From Leucobacter chromiireducens (GTDB lineage Bacteria; Actinomycetota; Actinomycetes; Actinomycetales; Microbacteriaceae), in the NCBI RefSeq assembly GCF_003917135.1, contig NZ_RPDI01000012.1, forward strand, positions 21,404 to 85,403: 64,000 bases of DNA. The letters run 5' to 3'. The notes under the pieces were generated by a model, which was not told the origin of the DNA, ran no database searches, and saw only the letters and a program-made list of their open reading frames with translations. The position numbers were made by a program, and so were the translations under genes. Within the stretch, counting starts at the first letter, position 1. Each line of letters starts with the position of its first letter. Shown piece by piece: positions 37,810-46,068 of this stretch.

Positions 37810-39534
37810 CTACAGCGCCAGGCGCCCCGCCACCGGGAGGCCGGACGGCAGCTCCGTGTGCGTGATCAGGATCACCGCGCGGTCCGCCGGCACCGCGCCG
37901 AGCAGGTCCGTGAGGAGTCGATCGGCGAGCTCGCGGTCCACGCCGGCGGTCGGTTCGTCGAGCACCACGACGGGGAAGTCGGCGAGGAGCGCACGCGCGA
38001 GCGCGATCCGCTGCGCCTGGCCGCCGGAGACGAGCGCACCGTGCTCGCCAACGCGCGCGTCCAGGCCGCCCCGGGAGCGGGCCCACTCGCCGAGCCCCAC
38101 GCGGTCGAGCACCGCCATGAGTTCGTCGTCGCTCGCGGTGTCGCGCGCGAACTTCAGGTTCTGCCGCAGATCAGCGTCGAACAGGTGCGGCGACTGCTCG
38201 CACAGACCGACGGTGGCGCGCACCTCCGCGATGGGAAGCGCGGTGACCTCAACGCCGCGCAGCCGATACGAGCCGCGGTACGCGAGGAACCGCACCAGCG
38301 CGAGCGCGAGCGTGCTCTTGCCCGCCCCGCTCTCGCCGGTGACGACGAGCGTCTCCCCCGCCTGGAGGGTGAAGCTGAGGCCCGCGATCGCGTCGCGGTC
38401 GGCTCCCGGGTGGCGCACGGCGAGATCTGCGATCTCGATGAGCGGCGCGCCGGGGACGGCCGCGGCCGATGCACGGGCCCCAGACACGGCGCCATCGGCC
38501 CCGGCACCGAGCGCACCATCCGAGAGCACACCATCGGCGACCGCATCGGCGCGCGGGATCTCAGCCGGGATCGGCGTCTCCGTGAGCGCGGCGACCCGGG
38601 AGGCGCTCGCCGCGACGACCCGCCGGGCCGCGAGCGCCGCGGGCACCTGCGCGAAGACCTCGAACACGGCGGCCGGCACCACGACGACCGCGGCGAAGAG
38701 CGGCGCGCTCAGCGAGGACCCGACGGCCGGCGCCACGAGCAGCAGCGTGGCGAGCGACGCGAACCCCGCGCCGAAGGAGAGCAGCGCCCCGGTCACCCCG
38801 GCGGAGCGCGCGCGGCGCAGCTGCACGGCGGTGAGGCGCTCCTCAGCGGCGCTGATGCGGGCACGCTGCTGATCGAGCGCGTCGAACGCGACGAGCACCT
38901 CGGCCGCGGCGAAGCGCTCGAGCAGCGCGTCGACGAGCCCCGCGCGTGCGGCGCTCAGCTCCCGGTCTGACGCTCCGGCCATGCGACTCGCGAGCCCGAT
39001 CGCGAGCGCGCCGAACACGCCGAGCACGCCGATGAGCACGAGCGACGCCACCGGCGAGATCAGTGCGATCACCAGGACGCTCAGCCCGACGACGGTGAGG
39101 CTGACCGCGAGCGGCTGCCGCACGCGCAGCGGTTCGTCCTGCAGCTGGTCGACGTCATCGACGAACGCCGCGAGCACCTCACCGCGACGATGCGACTCAA
39201 TAGCGCCGGGGATGCGCGGGATCAGGGCCGTGAACGTTTCCGAGCGCAGCGTTGCGAGCTGCGCGAGCGCGGCGTCGTGACTGAACATGCGCTCCGTGTA
39301 GCGGAAGGCTGCACGGCCGATCGCGAGCGCGCGCACGCCGACGATCGCGAACGTGAGGTGCAGGATCGGCGGCTGCTCGCCCGCGCGCACGATCAGCCAC
39401 ATGCTGAGTGCGAGCAGCGCGACGATGCAGCCGTCGGCCAGCACGCCGAACGCGAACCCGGGGAAGCGCCGCCTCGCTGACGGCAGCGCCCGCGCGAGGA
39501 CCCGCTGCTCGGCGGTGGGCATCGGTGTGCTCAT
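37810..39534 (-). CDS. cydC: Heterodimeric thiol ABC exporter CydC subunit
   Basis: Half of the CydDC exporter needed to assemble cytochrome bd; it exports cysteine/glutathione or, by recent models, moves haem. 574 residues. Six-helix membrane domain followed by an ATPase domain with Walker A GESGAGKST, signature SGGQAQRIALARALLAD, and Walker B VVVLDEPTAGVD. Between the two is an Ala/Gly-rich linker (GAGADGAVSGARASAAA region). Its ATG overlaps the cydD stop by 4 bp. Confidence 0.94.
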   Translation of the reverse strand: MSTPMPTAEQRVLARALPSARRRFPGFAFGVLADGCIVALLALSMWLIVRAGEQPPILHLTFAIVGVRALAIGRAAFRYTERMFSHDAALAQLATLRSETFTALIPRIPGAIESHRRGEVLAAFVDDVDQLQDEPLRVRQPLAVSLTVVGLSVLVIALISPVASLVLIGVLGVFGALAIGLASRMAGASDRELSAARAGLVDALLERFAAAEVLVAFDALDQQRARISAAEERLTAVQLRRARSAGVTGALLSFGAGFASLATLLLVAPAVGSSLSAPLFAAVVVVPAAVFEVFAQVPAALAARRVVAASASRVAALTETPIPAEIPRADAVADGVLSDGALGAGADGAVSGARASAAAVPGAPLIEIADLAVRHPGADRDAIAGLSFTLQAGETLVVTGESGAGKSTLALALVRFLAYRGSYRLRGVEVTALPIAEVRATVGLCEQSPHLFDADLRQNLKFARDTASDDELMAVLDRVGLGEWARSRGGLDARVGEHGALVSGGQAQRIALARALLADFPVVVLDEPTAGVDRELADRLLTDLLGAVPADRAVILITHTELPSGLPVAGRLAL

Positions 39535-41309
39535 CGCGCGAGCTCCTTCTTCTCGTCGATCGTCGCCGGGGTGATCCGCACCACGCGATCCGCCGCGTCG
39601 AGCACGTCGGTGCGGTGGCTCACGACGAGCACCGCGCGGCCGGCCTCGGCTTCGCGGCGCAGGGTCGCGCAGATCTCCCGCTCCGTCTCGCGGTCGAGCG
39701 CCGACGTCGGCTCGTCCAGCAGCAGTGCCGTGTCCGGCCCCAGCGTCCAGGCGCGGTACAGCGCGCGTGCGATCGCGATGCGCTGCGCCTGGCCTCCGGA
39801 GACACCGGTGCCCGTCGCCCCCAGCTCTCGCTCGGGATCCAAGCGCGGCAGGGCTGCCGCGGTGAGCGCGCGCTGAACGAGATCCCGATCAGCTGGTTCC
39901 GGCGCCCCGAGCGCGACGTTATCGGCCACCGTGCCCTGCAGGAGCCCCGGCCGCTGCCCCACCCAGGCGAGCTGCCGCGGCCGGGTCAGGTGCCCGGCGG
40001 CAGGCGCGACGAAGCCGAGGAACGCTGCGAGCAGCGTCGATTTTCCGGCGCCCGATGGCCCGGCGAGCGCGACGACCTCGCCGGGAGCGACCCGGAGGTC
40101 CACCGGCCCGACCACGGTGCGACCATCGCGGGCGACGCGCAGCTGCGAAAGCTCGAGCGCGCCGGACGCGCCAATGACGGAGGTACCGACGCCCTCGCTC
40201 ACACCAGCCCCGGCGCCCTGGCCAGCCACACCGCCCTCGCCCTCGCCCTCGATGAGCGCGAACACATCCGCCGACGCGGAGAGCCCCTCGGTCGAGGCGT
40301 GGAAGGCGGCACCCACCTGGCGGATCGGGATGAACACCTCGGGCAGGAGCAGCAGCACGAACAGCCCAAGGCCGAGCGGGAACTCCCCGTTCACCATGCG
40401 CGTGCCGACGGTGACCGCGACGAGCGCGATCGAGAACGTGCCGGCGAGATCCAGCACGAAGCCGGAGAGGAACGTGACGCGCAGCACCTTCATGGTGCGC
40501 GAGCGGTACTCGTTCGTTGCGCGGGAGATCCGCGCGGTCTGCCGATCCTCCCTGCGGAAAATCTTCAGCGTCGCGAGCCCGGACACCGCGTCGAGGAACG
40601 AGGTGGCGAGGTGCTGCAGCTGCGCCCACTGCCGGTCCTGCACGCTCTGCGTCGCCATCCCGATGAGGATCATGAAGATCGGGATGATCGGGAACACGAT
40701 CAGCACGGTGATCCCGCTCACGGGGTCGGCGAGCAGCACGGCGAGGATCAGGATCGGCGTGGCGACCGCGGTGAGGATCAGCTGCGGAACGTAGCCGGCG
40801 AAGTAGCCGTCGAGGGCGTCGAGCCCGCGCCCGAGCACCGTCGCGAGCTCGGCGTCGGATCGGCCGTCGCCGCGCTGCGGGGAGCGCCCGTCGATCGCGG
40901 CGAGAGCTGCGGCGCGCAGCTGCGACTTCACGCGCACGGCGCCGCGGGCCGCGACGGTGTCCATGCCCCAGGCCGCGAGGGAGCGCGCAATGAGCGCGAT
41001 CGCGGCGCCGCCGACGAGCAGCGAGAGCTCCTCTCGCGCGTACGCACCCTCGGCGATGCGGCCCGCGCCGCCGCCGACGAGCAGCGAGAGCTCCTCTCGC
41101 GCGTACGCACCCTCGGCGATGCGGCCCGCGCCGCCGCCGGCCCCCGCGAGCGCGGGCAGCGCGACCACGGTGATCGTGTGCGCCAGGAACCAGCTCCACG
41201 CGAGAATCGCGAGCGTGCGGATGAGGCCAAGCACGCCGCCGATCAGGAACACGCTGCGCGCTGCGCGCGCGTGACGAAGCAGACGCGGATCGAAAGGTTT
41301 CACGAGCAT
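39531..41309 (-). CDS. cydD: Heterodimeric thiol ABC exporter CydD subunit, with internal duplication
   Basis: Partner of CydC. 592 residues from the ATG at 41309; an upstream open frame does not look like CydD. Six-helix domain and ATPase domain with Walker A GPSGAGKST, signature SGGQAQRIAIARALYRA, and Walker B ALLLDEPTSALDRETE. Residues 60-80 (GAGRIAEGAYAREELSLLVGG) are repeated exactly as 81-101, between the first and second membrane helices. A single copy would match the usual loop length. The start has only an AGG adjacent to it, a poor ribosome binding site. Confidence 0.93.
   Translation of the reverse strand: MLVKPFDPRLLRHARAARSVFLIGGVLGLIRTLAILAWSWFLAHTITVVALPALAGAGGGAGRIAEGAYAREELSLLVGGGAGRIAEGAYAREELSLLVGGAAIALIARSLAAWGMDTVAARGAVRVKSQLRAAALAAIDGRSPQRGDGRSDAELATVLGRGLDALDGYFAGYVPQLILTAVATPILILAVLLADPVSGITVLIVFPIIPIFMILIGMATQSVQDRQWAQLQHLATSFLDAVSGLATLKIFRREDRQTARISRATNEYRSRTMKVLRVTFLSGFVLDLAGTFSIALVAVTVGTRMVNGEFPLGLGLFVLLLLPEVFIPIRQVGAAFHASTEGLSASADVFALIEGEGEGGVAGQGAGAGVSEGVGTSVIGASGALELSQLRVARDGRTVVGPVDLRVAPGEVVALAGPSGAGKSTLLAAFLGFVAPAAGHLTRPRQLAWVGQRPGLLQGTVADNVALGAPEPADRDLVQRALTAAALPRLDPERELGATGTGVSGGQAQRIAIARALYRAWTLGPDTALLLDEPTSALDRETEREICATLRREAEAGRAVLVVSHRTDVLDAADRVVRITPATIDEKKELAR
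41006..41139 (-). repeat. 63-bp perfect tandem duplication inside cydD
   Basis: Two copies, 41006-41068 and 41069-41131, identical at every base, plus 8 further matching bases. The unit is 21 codons, so the reading frame is kept. Identity at third codon positions means the duplication is very recent or an assembly artefact. Confidence 0.95.
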
Positions 41310-41358
41310 CCTGTTGCGGTCGGTGAGGCGAGAGCGGGCGGAGAACGCGCCTCCCACG

Positions 41359-41364
41359 AGTCTA
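41359..41364 (-). promoter_or_regulatory. Candidate -10 box of a cydDC promoter
   Basis: TAGACT on the minus strand, 50 bp before cydD, within a CGCCTCCC/GGGAGGCG inverted repeat (arms about 41350-41357 and 41373-41380). The repeat could be an operator. The -35 region is weak. Confidence 0.4.
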
Positions 41365-41410
41365 CGGGAGCTGGGAGGCGTACATCTGATGAAACCCCGG
41401 GCGAACGCGA

Positions 41411-41447
41411 TCGGCCCCGGGAGGTGAGCGTCACTTCCCGGGGCCGA
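41411..41447 (-). terminator. Second of two hairpins between cydB and cydD
   Basis: A 12-bp stem (TCGGCCCCGGGA with TCCCGGGGCCGA) extended by a G-T pair and GTGA/TCAC, with a 3-nt loop. No U-tract. Confidence 0.6.
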
Positions 41448-41460
41448 GTGCGTGTGTGGC

Positions 41461-41497
41461 CTGCTGGGCGGGCGGCGCATGGCCGCTCGCCCAGCAG
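41461..41497 (-). terminator. First of two hairpins after cydB
   Basis: CTGCTGGGCG-g-GCGGC pairs with GCCGC-t-CGCCCAGCAG, a 16-bp stem with one G-T wobble. It begins 5 bp after the cydB stop, so it may end cydAB transcription or cut the amount reading into cydDC. Confidence 0.6.
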
Positions 41498-41501
41498 CAC
41501 C

Positions 41502-42530
41502 CTAGTGTGCGCCCACGGGGATCGCGTCCCGCGAGAGACGCTTGCGGAACACCCAGTACGTCCACGCCTGGTAGGCGAGCACGAGCGGCAGCGTGAAGCC
41601 GGCCACCCAGGTCATGAGCTCCAGCGTCTTCTGCGAGCTCGCAGCATCAACGATCGACATCGAGTATGCCGGGTCGATGTTCGAGTGCATGAGGTACGGG
41701 AAGAGCGCCATGAACACGGCGAGCAGCGCGAACACGATCGCCGCAGCGTTCGCGGTGAACGCCCAGCCCTCACGGCCGCGCAGGTTGGCGAGCCAGCCGC
41801 CGATCAGCGCGAGCGCCGCGATCACCGAGCACGTCACGATCGCCCAGAGAGTGTCGCTGTCGAGGTGCTGCACGATCGTCCAGACGAGGAAGGCGGCCCC
41901 GGCGACGATCGCCGCGATCCCCACCTTCGTCGCGAGCGCGCGGGCGCGCTCGCGCATGTCCCCAACGGTCTTCAGCGCGACGAAGACGAGCCCGTGCGTG
42001 AAGGTGATGAGCAGCAGGGTGAGGCCACCGAGCAGACCGTACGGGTTCAGCAGGGTGAGCAGCGTGCCCTCGTAGATCCAGCCACCGCCCTCGAGCGGCA
42101 CGATCGGGAGGCCCTGCGCGAGGTTCGCGAACGCGACGCCCCAGAGCAGCGGCGGCAGCACGGATCCCCAGAAGATGAACTGGTCGAACCAGCGCGTCCA
42201 CTGCTGTCCCTTGCCCTGGTGGCGGTACTCGAAGGAGACACCGCGCAGGATCAGCGCGACGAGGATGAGCAGGAGCGCGAGGTAGAAGCCGGAGAACATC
42301 GTCGCGTACCACTCGGGGAACGCGGCAAAGAGGGCGGCACCCGCGACGATCAGCCAGGTCTCGTTGAGATCCCAGACCGGGCCGATCGTGTTGATCAGCA
42401 GCCGACGGTCGGTGTTGTCCTTGCCGAGGAACGGCAGCGACATGCCGACGCCGAAGTCGAAGCCGTCGAGCACGAAGTACCCGATGAGCAGCACACCGAC
42501 GATGAAGAACCAGAGTGTGGTGAGTTCCAT
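41502..42530 (-). CDS. cydB: Cytochrome bd ubiquinol/menaquinol oxidase subunit II
   Basis: Subunit II of the high-affinity terminal oxidase. 342 residues, about nine helices. LIGYFVLDGFDFGVGMSLPFL at the N terminus, NTIGPVWDLNETWLIVAGAALFAAFPEWYA (in parts) and GRxFEYR-like RGVSFEYRHQ are family signatures. Starts 13 bp after cydA, so it is cotranscribed. Followed by two hairpins. Confidence 0.97.
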   Translation of the reverse strand: MELTTLWFFIVGVLLIGYFVLDGFDFGVGMSLPFLGKDNTDRRLLINTIGPVWDLNETWLIVAGAALFAAFPEWYATMFSGFYLALLLILVALILRGVSFEYRHQGKGQQWTRWFDQFIFWGSVLPPLLWGVAFANLAQGLPIVPLEGGGWIYEGTLLTLLNPYGLLGGLTLLLITFTHGLVFVALKTVGDMRERARALATKVGIAAIVAGAAFLVWTIVQHLDSDTLWAIVTCSVIAALALIGGWLANLRGREGWAFTANAAAIVFALLAVFMALFPYLMHSNIDPAYSMSIVDAASSQKTLELMTWVAGFTLPLVLAYQAWTYWVFRKRLSRDAIPVGAH

Positions 42531-42543
42531 GTTTCTGTTCCTC

Positions 42544-43983
42544 CTAGTAGACGGTCGCCAGCGACTGGTGGTCGGGCTCGCCGTCGGTGGTCTCCGCGAT
42601 CTCCGGCGGGCCTTCCTTCGCGGCCTTCGTGATGAGCTTGAACTCCACCACCGCGAGCGCGCCGTAGACCACGGTGAACACGAGCAACGAGACGAGCACT
42701 GCCCAGCCGGGCACGCCGGGCGACACTCCTCGTTCGGTAGTCATCACTCCGAACACGATCCAGGGCTGACGGCCCATCTCGGTGAAGATCCAGCCGACGA
42801 GCGAGGCGAGCATCGGGATCGGAGCCGTCCAGATCGCGACCTTCCAGGTCCACGCGGGGAGCTCGGTGTTCTTGCGGGTGAGCCACAGGCCAACGGCCGA
42901 CACGAGCGCGGCGAGCGCGCCGAGGCCGATCATCCAGCGGAATGCCCAGTAGGTCACCCAGATGATGGGCGCGAACTGGCCATCGCTCGGGCAGGTCATC
43001 AGCGAGTCAGCGCCGCAGTACATCGCCTCGTAGTCGCTCTGCAGGTTGCGGATGCCCTCGACAGAACCGTCGAACGTGCCGGTCGAGAGGAACGAGAGGA
43101 GGTACGGGATGCGGATCGAGAAGATCTCGTGCGCGCCGTCTGGGGTGCCCAGGCTGAAGATCGAGAACGACGCGTCCGCGCCTGAGGCGTTCTCGTACAG
43201 CGCCTCGGCCGCGGCCATCTTCATGGGCTGCGTCTCGGTCATCACCATGCCGAGCGAGTGGCCGGTGAGGCCGACGCCGAGGAAGGCGATGATGTTCGTC
43301 CACGCGCCGAAGCGGAGGGCCGTGCGCATCTCGTCGACGAACTGGTTCCGCTTCAGGTGCCATGCGGCAACCGCGACCATCACGGTGCCGGCGAACATGA
43401 GCGCGGCGAAGATCGTGTGCGGGAACTGCGTGATCGCGACCGGGTTGAGGAGCACGTCGCCGATGCTCTCGAGCTCGGCGCGCCCCTTCTCCTCGTTCAG
43501 CGAGTAGCCGACCGGGTTCTGCATGAACGCGTTCGCGGCAAGGATGAAGTAGGCGGAGAGCACCGTGCCGATCCAGGTGAACCAGATCGTCATGAGGTGC
43601 ACCTTCTTCGGCAGCTTGTCCCAGCCGAAGATCCAGAGGCCGATGAAGGTCGCCTCAAAGAAGAAGGCGATGAGGCCCTCCATCGCGAGGGGCGCACCGA
43701 AGATGTCGCCGACGAAGCGCGAGTAGTTCGACCAGTTCATGCCGAACTGGAACTCCTGGACGATGCCGGTCACGACGCCCATTGCGAAGTTGATCAGGAA
43801 GATCTTTCCGAAGAGCCGCGTGAGCTTGAGGTACTTGACCTTGCCGGTGCGCACCCAGACCGTCTGCAGAATCGCAACGAGCAGACTCAAGCCGATGGTC
43901 AGCGGCACAAAAATGAAGTGGTACAGCGTTGTCAAGCCGAACTGCCATCGAGCAAGCGTCAACGCGTCGAGGAATTCGTTCAT
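42544..43983 (-). CDS. cydA: Cytochrome bd oxidase subunit I
   Basis: Haem-bearing subunit that oxidises menaquinol and reduces O2. 479 residues from the ATG at 43983, which follows an AGGAG ribosome binding site; an in-frame extension upstream is not CydA-like. LARWQFGLTTLYHFIFVPLTIGL contains the first haem-ligand His (near residue 22), PHTIFAALMFAG a second, and EMGRQPWIVFGVMTT is the family GRQPW motif. The quinol-side loop is short and has a Cys pair (CGADSLMTC). Confers low-oxygen or stress respiration. Confidence 0.97.
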   Translation of the reverse strand: MNEFLDALTLARWQFGLTTLYHFIFVPLTIGLSLLVAILQTVWVRTGKVKYLKLTRLFGKIFLINFAMGVVTGIVQEFQFGMNWSNYSRFVGDIFGAPLAMEGLIAFFFEATFIGLWIFGWDKLPKKVHLMTIWFTWIGTVLSAYFILAANAFMQNPVGYSLNEEKGRAELESIGDVLLNPVAITQFPHTIFAALMFAGTVMVAVAAWHLKRNQFVDEMRTALRFGAWTNIIAFLGVGLTGHSLGMVMTETQPMKMAAAEALYENASGADASFSIFSLGTPDGAHEIFSIRIPYLLSFLSTGTFDGSVEGIRNLQSDYEAMYCGADSLMTCPSDGQFAPIIWVTYWAFRWMIGLGALAALVSAVGLWLTRKNTELPAWTWKVAIWTAPIPMLASLVGWIFTEMGRQPWIVFGVMTTERGVSPGVPGWAVLVSLLVFTVVYGALAVVEFKLITKAAKEGPPEIAETTDGEPDHQSLATVY

Positions 43984-44298
43984 GTATCGCTCCTGAACGA
44001 AGGAGGTGGTACCCCACACCTGGAGCCACACTCCCATAGTGAGATCCGCCACGAGATGTAATTCTCGCCGGAGCTCCCGGTCGGCGACCGGGTGATCCCA
44101 GAATATCAATATCTGAGAATCAGCTGCGAATCAACTTTGACATCAACACACTTTTTCCTCGGGATCAAAGGACATTTCGTTCGGCCCCGAACGAGTTTCC
44201 GCAAGGGCTCCCACCCGCGTTACCAGAGCACGCCCCACCGGGGAATAGGGCCACGGTACCGTCAGGTGATCCACGGAAAGCCGGGCAGGATCGCTGAC
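43984..44298. other. AT-rich intergenic region between cydA and dedA
   Basis: About 315 bp of divergent regulatory DNA with no gene. The stretch 44100-44160 is much richer in A+T than its surroundings (for example AGAATATCAATATCTGAG). TTGATT at about 44129-44134 on the minus strand with a TATTGA-like box 17 nt on could be the cydA promoter. AATCA is repeated near 44116 and 44127. I do not see a clear Rex, ResD or other known operator. Confidence 0.5.
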
Positions 44299-44304
44299 TA
44301 CACT
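44299..44304 (+). promoter_or_regulatory. -10 box of a leaderless dedA promoter
   Basis: TACACT, then 7 nt, then the ATG at 44312. Confidence 0.5.
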
Positions 44305-44311
44305 CGGTGAA

Positions 44312-44965
44312 ATGACGGAGCTCCTCGACGCGATTATCGCCGCCCTGCGCGACGTTGATCCCGCCCTTCGCACGCTGATTGCCGGCATCGGGATCCTGCT
44401 CGAAACCTCCGTGTTCATTGGGCTCGTCGTGCCGGGCGACACGATCGCGCTCGTCGCCGCGCTCGGCGTCGATGGCGCTGCGCAGTTCGCCTGGCTCGTG
44501 CTCGCGCTCGTGCTCGGCGCGCTCGCGGGCGAGAGCATTGGTTTCGCCCTCGGCCGCTGGGCCGGGCCGCGACTGCGCGCGAGCCGCCTCGGGCAGCGGC
44601 TCGGCGAGGACAAGTGGCGCCTTGCGGATCACTACCTCGGGGAGCGCGGCGGGGTCGCGGTGTTCCTGTCGCGGTTCCTCCCCGTGCTGCACTCCCTCAT
44701 CCCCCTGACCGCCGGCATGACCGGGATGCCGTACCGGGTGTTTCTGCGCTGGACCGCCTCGGCCAGCGTGCTCTGGTCGGTGATCGTCGTGTCGCTCGGC
44801 GCTGGCGCGGCCGCCGGCTACGAGCAGCTCGCCGGACGCGTGAAGGGCGCCGGCTATATCTTCGTCGGCGCGGCGATCGTGGTGCTCCTCGTGCTGTGGG
44901 GGCTGAAGCGCGCATTCTTCTCCCGCGAGCGGCGGCACCTCGACGCCCGGGAAGGCGCGCAGTAA
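44312..44965 (+). CDS. DedA-family membrane protein
   Basis: 217 residues, four to five helices with the re-entrant SNARE-associated/VTT fold. ETSVFIGLVVPGDTIALVAALG and RFLPVLHSLIPLTAGMTGMPYRVFLRW (seen in parts) carry the conserved acidic, Arg and Pro residues. The family includes lipid flippases for undecaprenyl phosphate or phosphatidylethanolamine and proteins that keep membrane potential. Tail basic. It precedes the App1-like phosphatase by 53 bp, so both may act in envelope lipid turnover. Confidence 0.92.
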   Translation: MTELLDAIIAALRDVDPALRTLIAGIGILLETSVFIGLVVPGDTIALVAALGVDGAAQFAWLVLALVLGALAGESIGFALGRWAGPRLRASRLGQRLGEDKWRLADHYLGERGGVAVFLSRFLPVLHSLIPLTAGMTGMPYRVFLRWTASASVLWSVIVVSLGAGAAAGYEQLAGRVKGAGYIFVGAAIVVLLVLWGLKRAFFSRERRHLDAREGAQ

Positions 44966-45005
44966 CGACCCGCGGCGGTGGCCCCAGCGCCACGGTCAAA
45001 CGCTC

Positions 45006-45011
45006 TAGACT
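45006..45011 (+). promoter_or_regulatory. -10 box of a leaderless promoter for the App1-like gene
   Basis: TAGACT, then 7 nt, then the GTG at 45019. Confidence 0.5.
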
Positions 45012-45018
45012 GTCTTAG

Positions 45019-46068
45019 GTGACTGCCGCCGACCAGCCCGACTCCCGCCCACGCTTCGCGGCGCGACTTGAGGACTGGGTACACGTGCGCCGCGCACGCC
45101 GTGCCGTCTCGCGCGGGAAGTCCCCGTCAGTGATCCCGTACATCGGCTACGGCAGCACCGAGTGGGTGCGCGTGCTCGGCCGCGTGCTCTACCTGAAGCC
45201 CGACACCCGCGAGCACACTCGATTCCGCCCCGATGTTGCGCAGGTGTCGCGCGTGCGAGGGTGGCGAACGTTCACGAGCCTGTCCGCGCCGCACGAGCGG
45301 GTGCGCGTGCACATCGACGGCCACTTCGTCGCCGAGGTCACGGCGGATCGCGGCGGCGTCATCGACTCCATCGTGCCGGTGCAGCTCACCCCTGGCTGGC
45401 ACACCGTCTCCCTGCAGGCGGGCGACAGCGAGGTTGCCGACGCGCCGGTGAACATCGTCGATCCCGAGGCGAAGTTCGGGGTGCTCTCCGACGTCGACGA
45501 CACGATCCTGATCACCGCGCTGCCCAAGCCGTTCGTCGCCGCGTGGAACAGCTTCGTGCTCGACGAGCACGCGCGCTCCGCGACGCCCGGCATGGCCGTG
45601 ATGCTCGACCACCTGGCCGCAGCGCACCCCGGGGCCCCCGTCGTCTATCTCTCCACCGGGGCGTGGAACGCCGCCCCGGCGCTCAGCCGCTTCCTCGCGC
45701 GCAATCTGTACCCGATGGGGCCGCTCCTCCTCACCGACTGGGGCCCGACGCACGACCGCTGGTTCCGCAGCGGACGCGAGCACAAGCAGCGCGAGCTGAA
45801 GCGGCTCGCCAGCGAGTTCCCCGACGTGCGCTGGGTGCTCATCGGCGACGACGGCCAGCACGACGAGTCGCTGTACCACGAGTTCGCGACCGCGCACCCG
45901 CAGAACGTCGCCGCGGTGGCGATCCGCCAGCTCTCCATCGGCGAGGCGGTGCTCGCTGGGGGCCGCTCGAAGGCGCGCCTGAATCGAACCACCAGCGGGG
46001 TGCCGTGGGTCTACGGCCCGGACGGGGCAACGCTCCGCGAGGAGCTGCGAAAGCTCGGCGTCCTGTGA
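45019..46068 (+). CDS. App1-family (DUF2183) phosphatidate phosphatase-like protein
   Basis: 349 residues. Catalytic HAD-like motif SDVDDTILIT at 157-166 (DxDxT), FLARNLYPMGPLLLTDWG and WVLIGDDGQHD further on. The family is named for yeast App1, which dephosphorylates phosphatidic acid; bacterial members are presumed lipid or inositol-lipid phosphatases. N-terminal beta-sandwich-like part around residues 60-150. Its stop overlaps the following transporter gene by 4 bp. Cytoplasmic, with no signal peptide. Confidence 0.88.
   Translation: MTAADQPDSRPRFAARLEDWVHVRRARRAVSRGKSPSVIPYIGYGSTEWVRVLGRVLYLKPDTREHTRFRPDVAQVSRVRGWRTFTSLSAPHERVRVHIDGHFVAEVTADRGGVIDSIVPVQLTPGWHTVSLQAGDSEVADAPVNIVDPEAKFGVLSDVDDTILITALPKPFVAAWNSFVLDEHARSATPGMAVMLDHLAAAHPGAPVVYLSTGAWNAAPALSRFLARNLYPMGPLLLTDWGPTHDRWFRSGREHKQRELKRLASEFPDVRWVLIGDDGQHDESLYHEFATAHPQNVAAVAIRQLSIGEAVLAGGRSKARLNRTTSGVPWVYGPDGATLREELRKLGVL

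Noticed and set aside
39408..42632. A 1074-codon plus-strand frame across the cyd genes
   Set aside because: Antisense to cydD and cydB, whose ABC and oxidase motifs are unmistakable.
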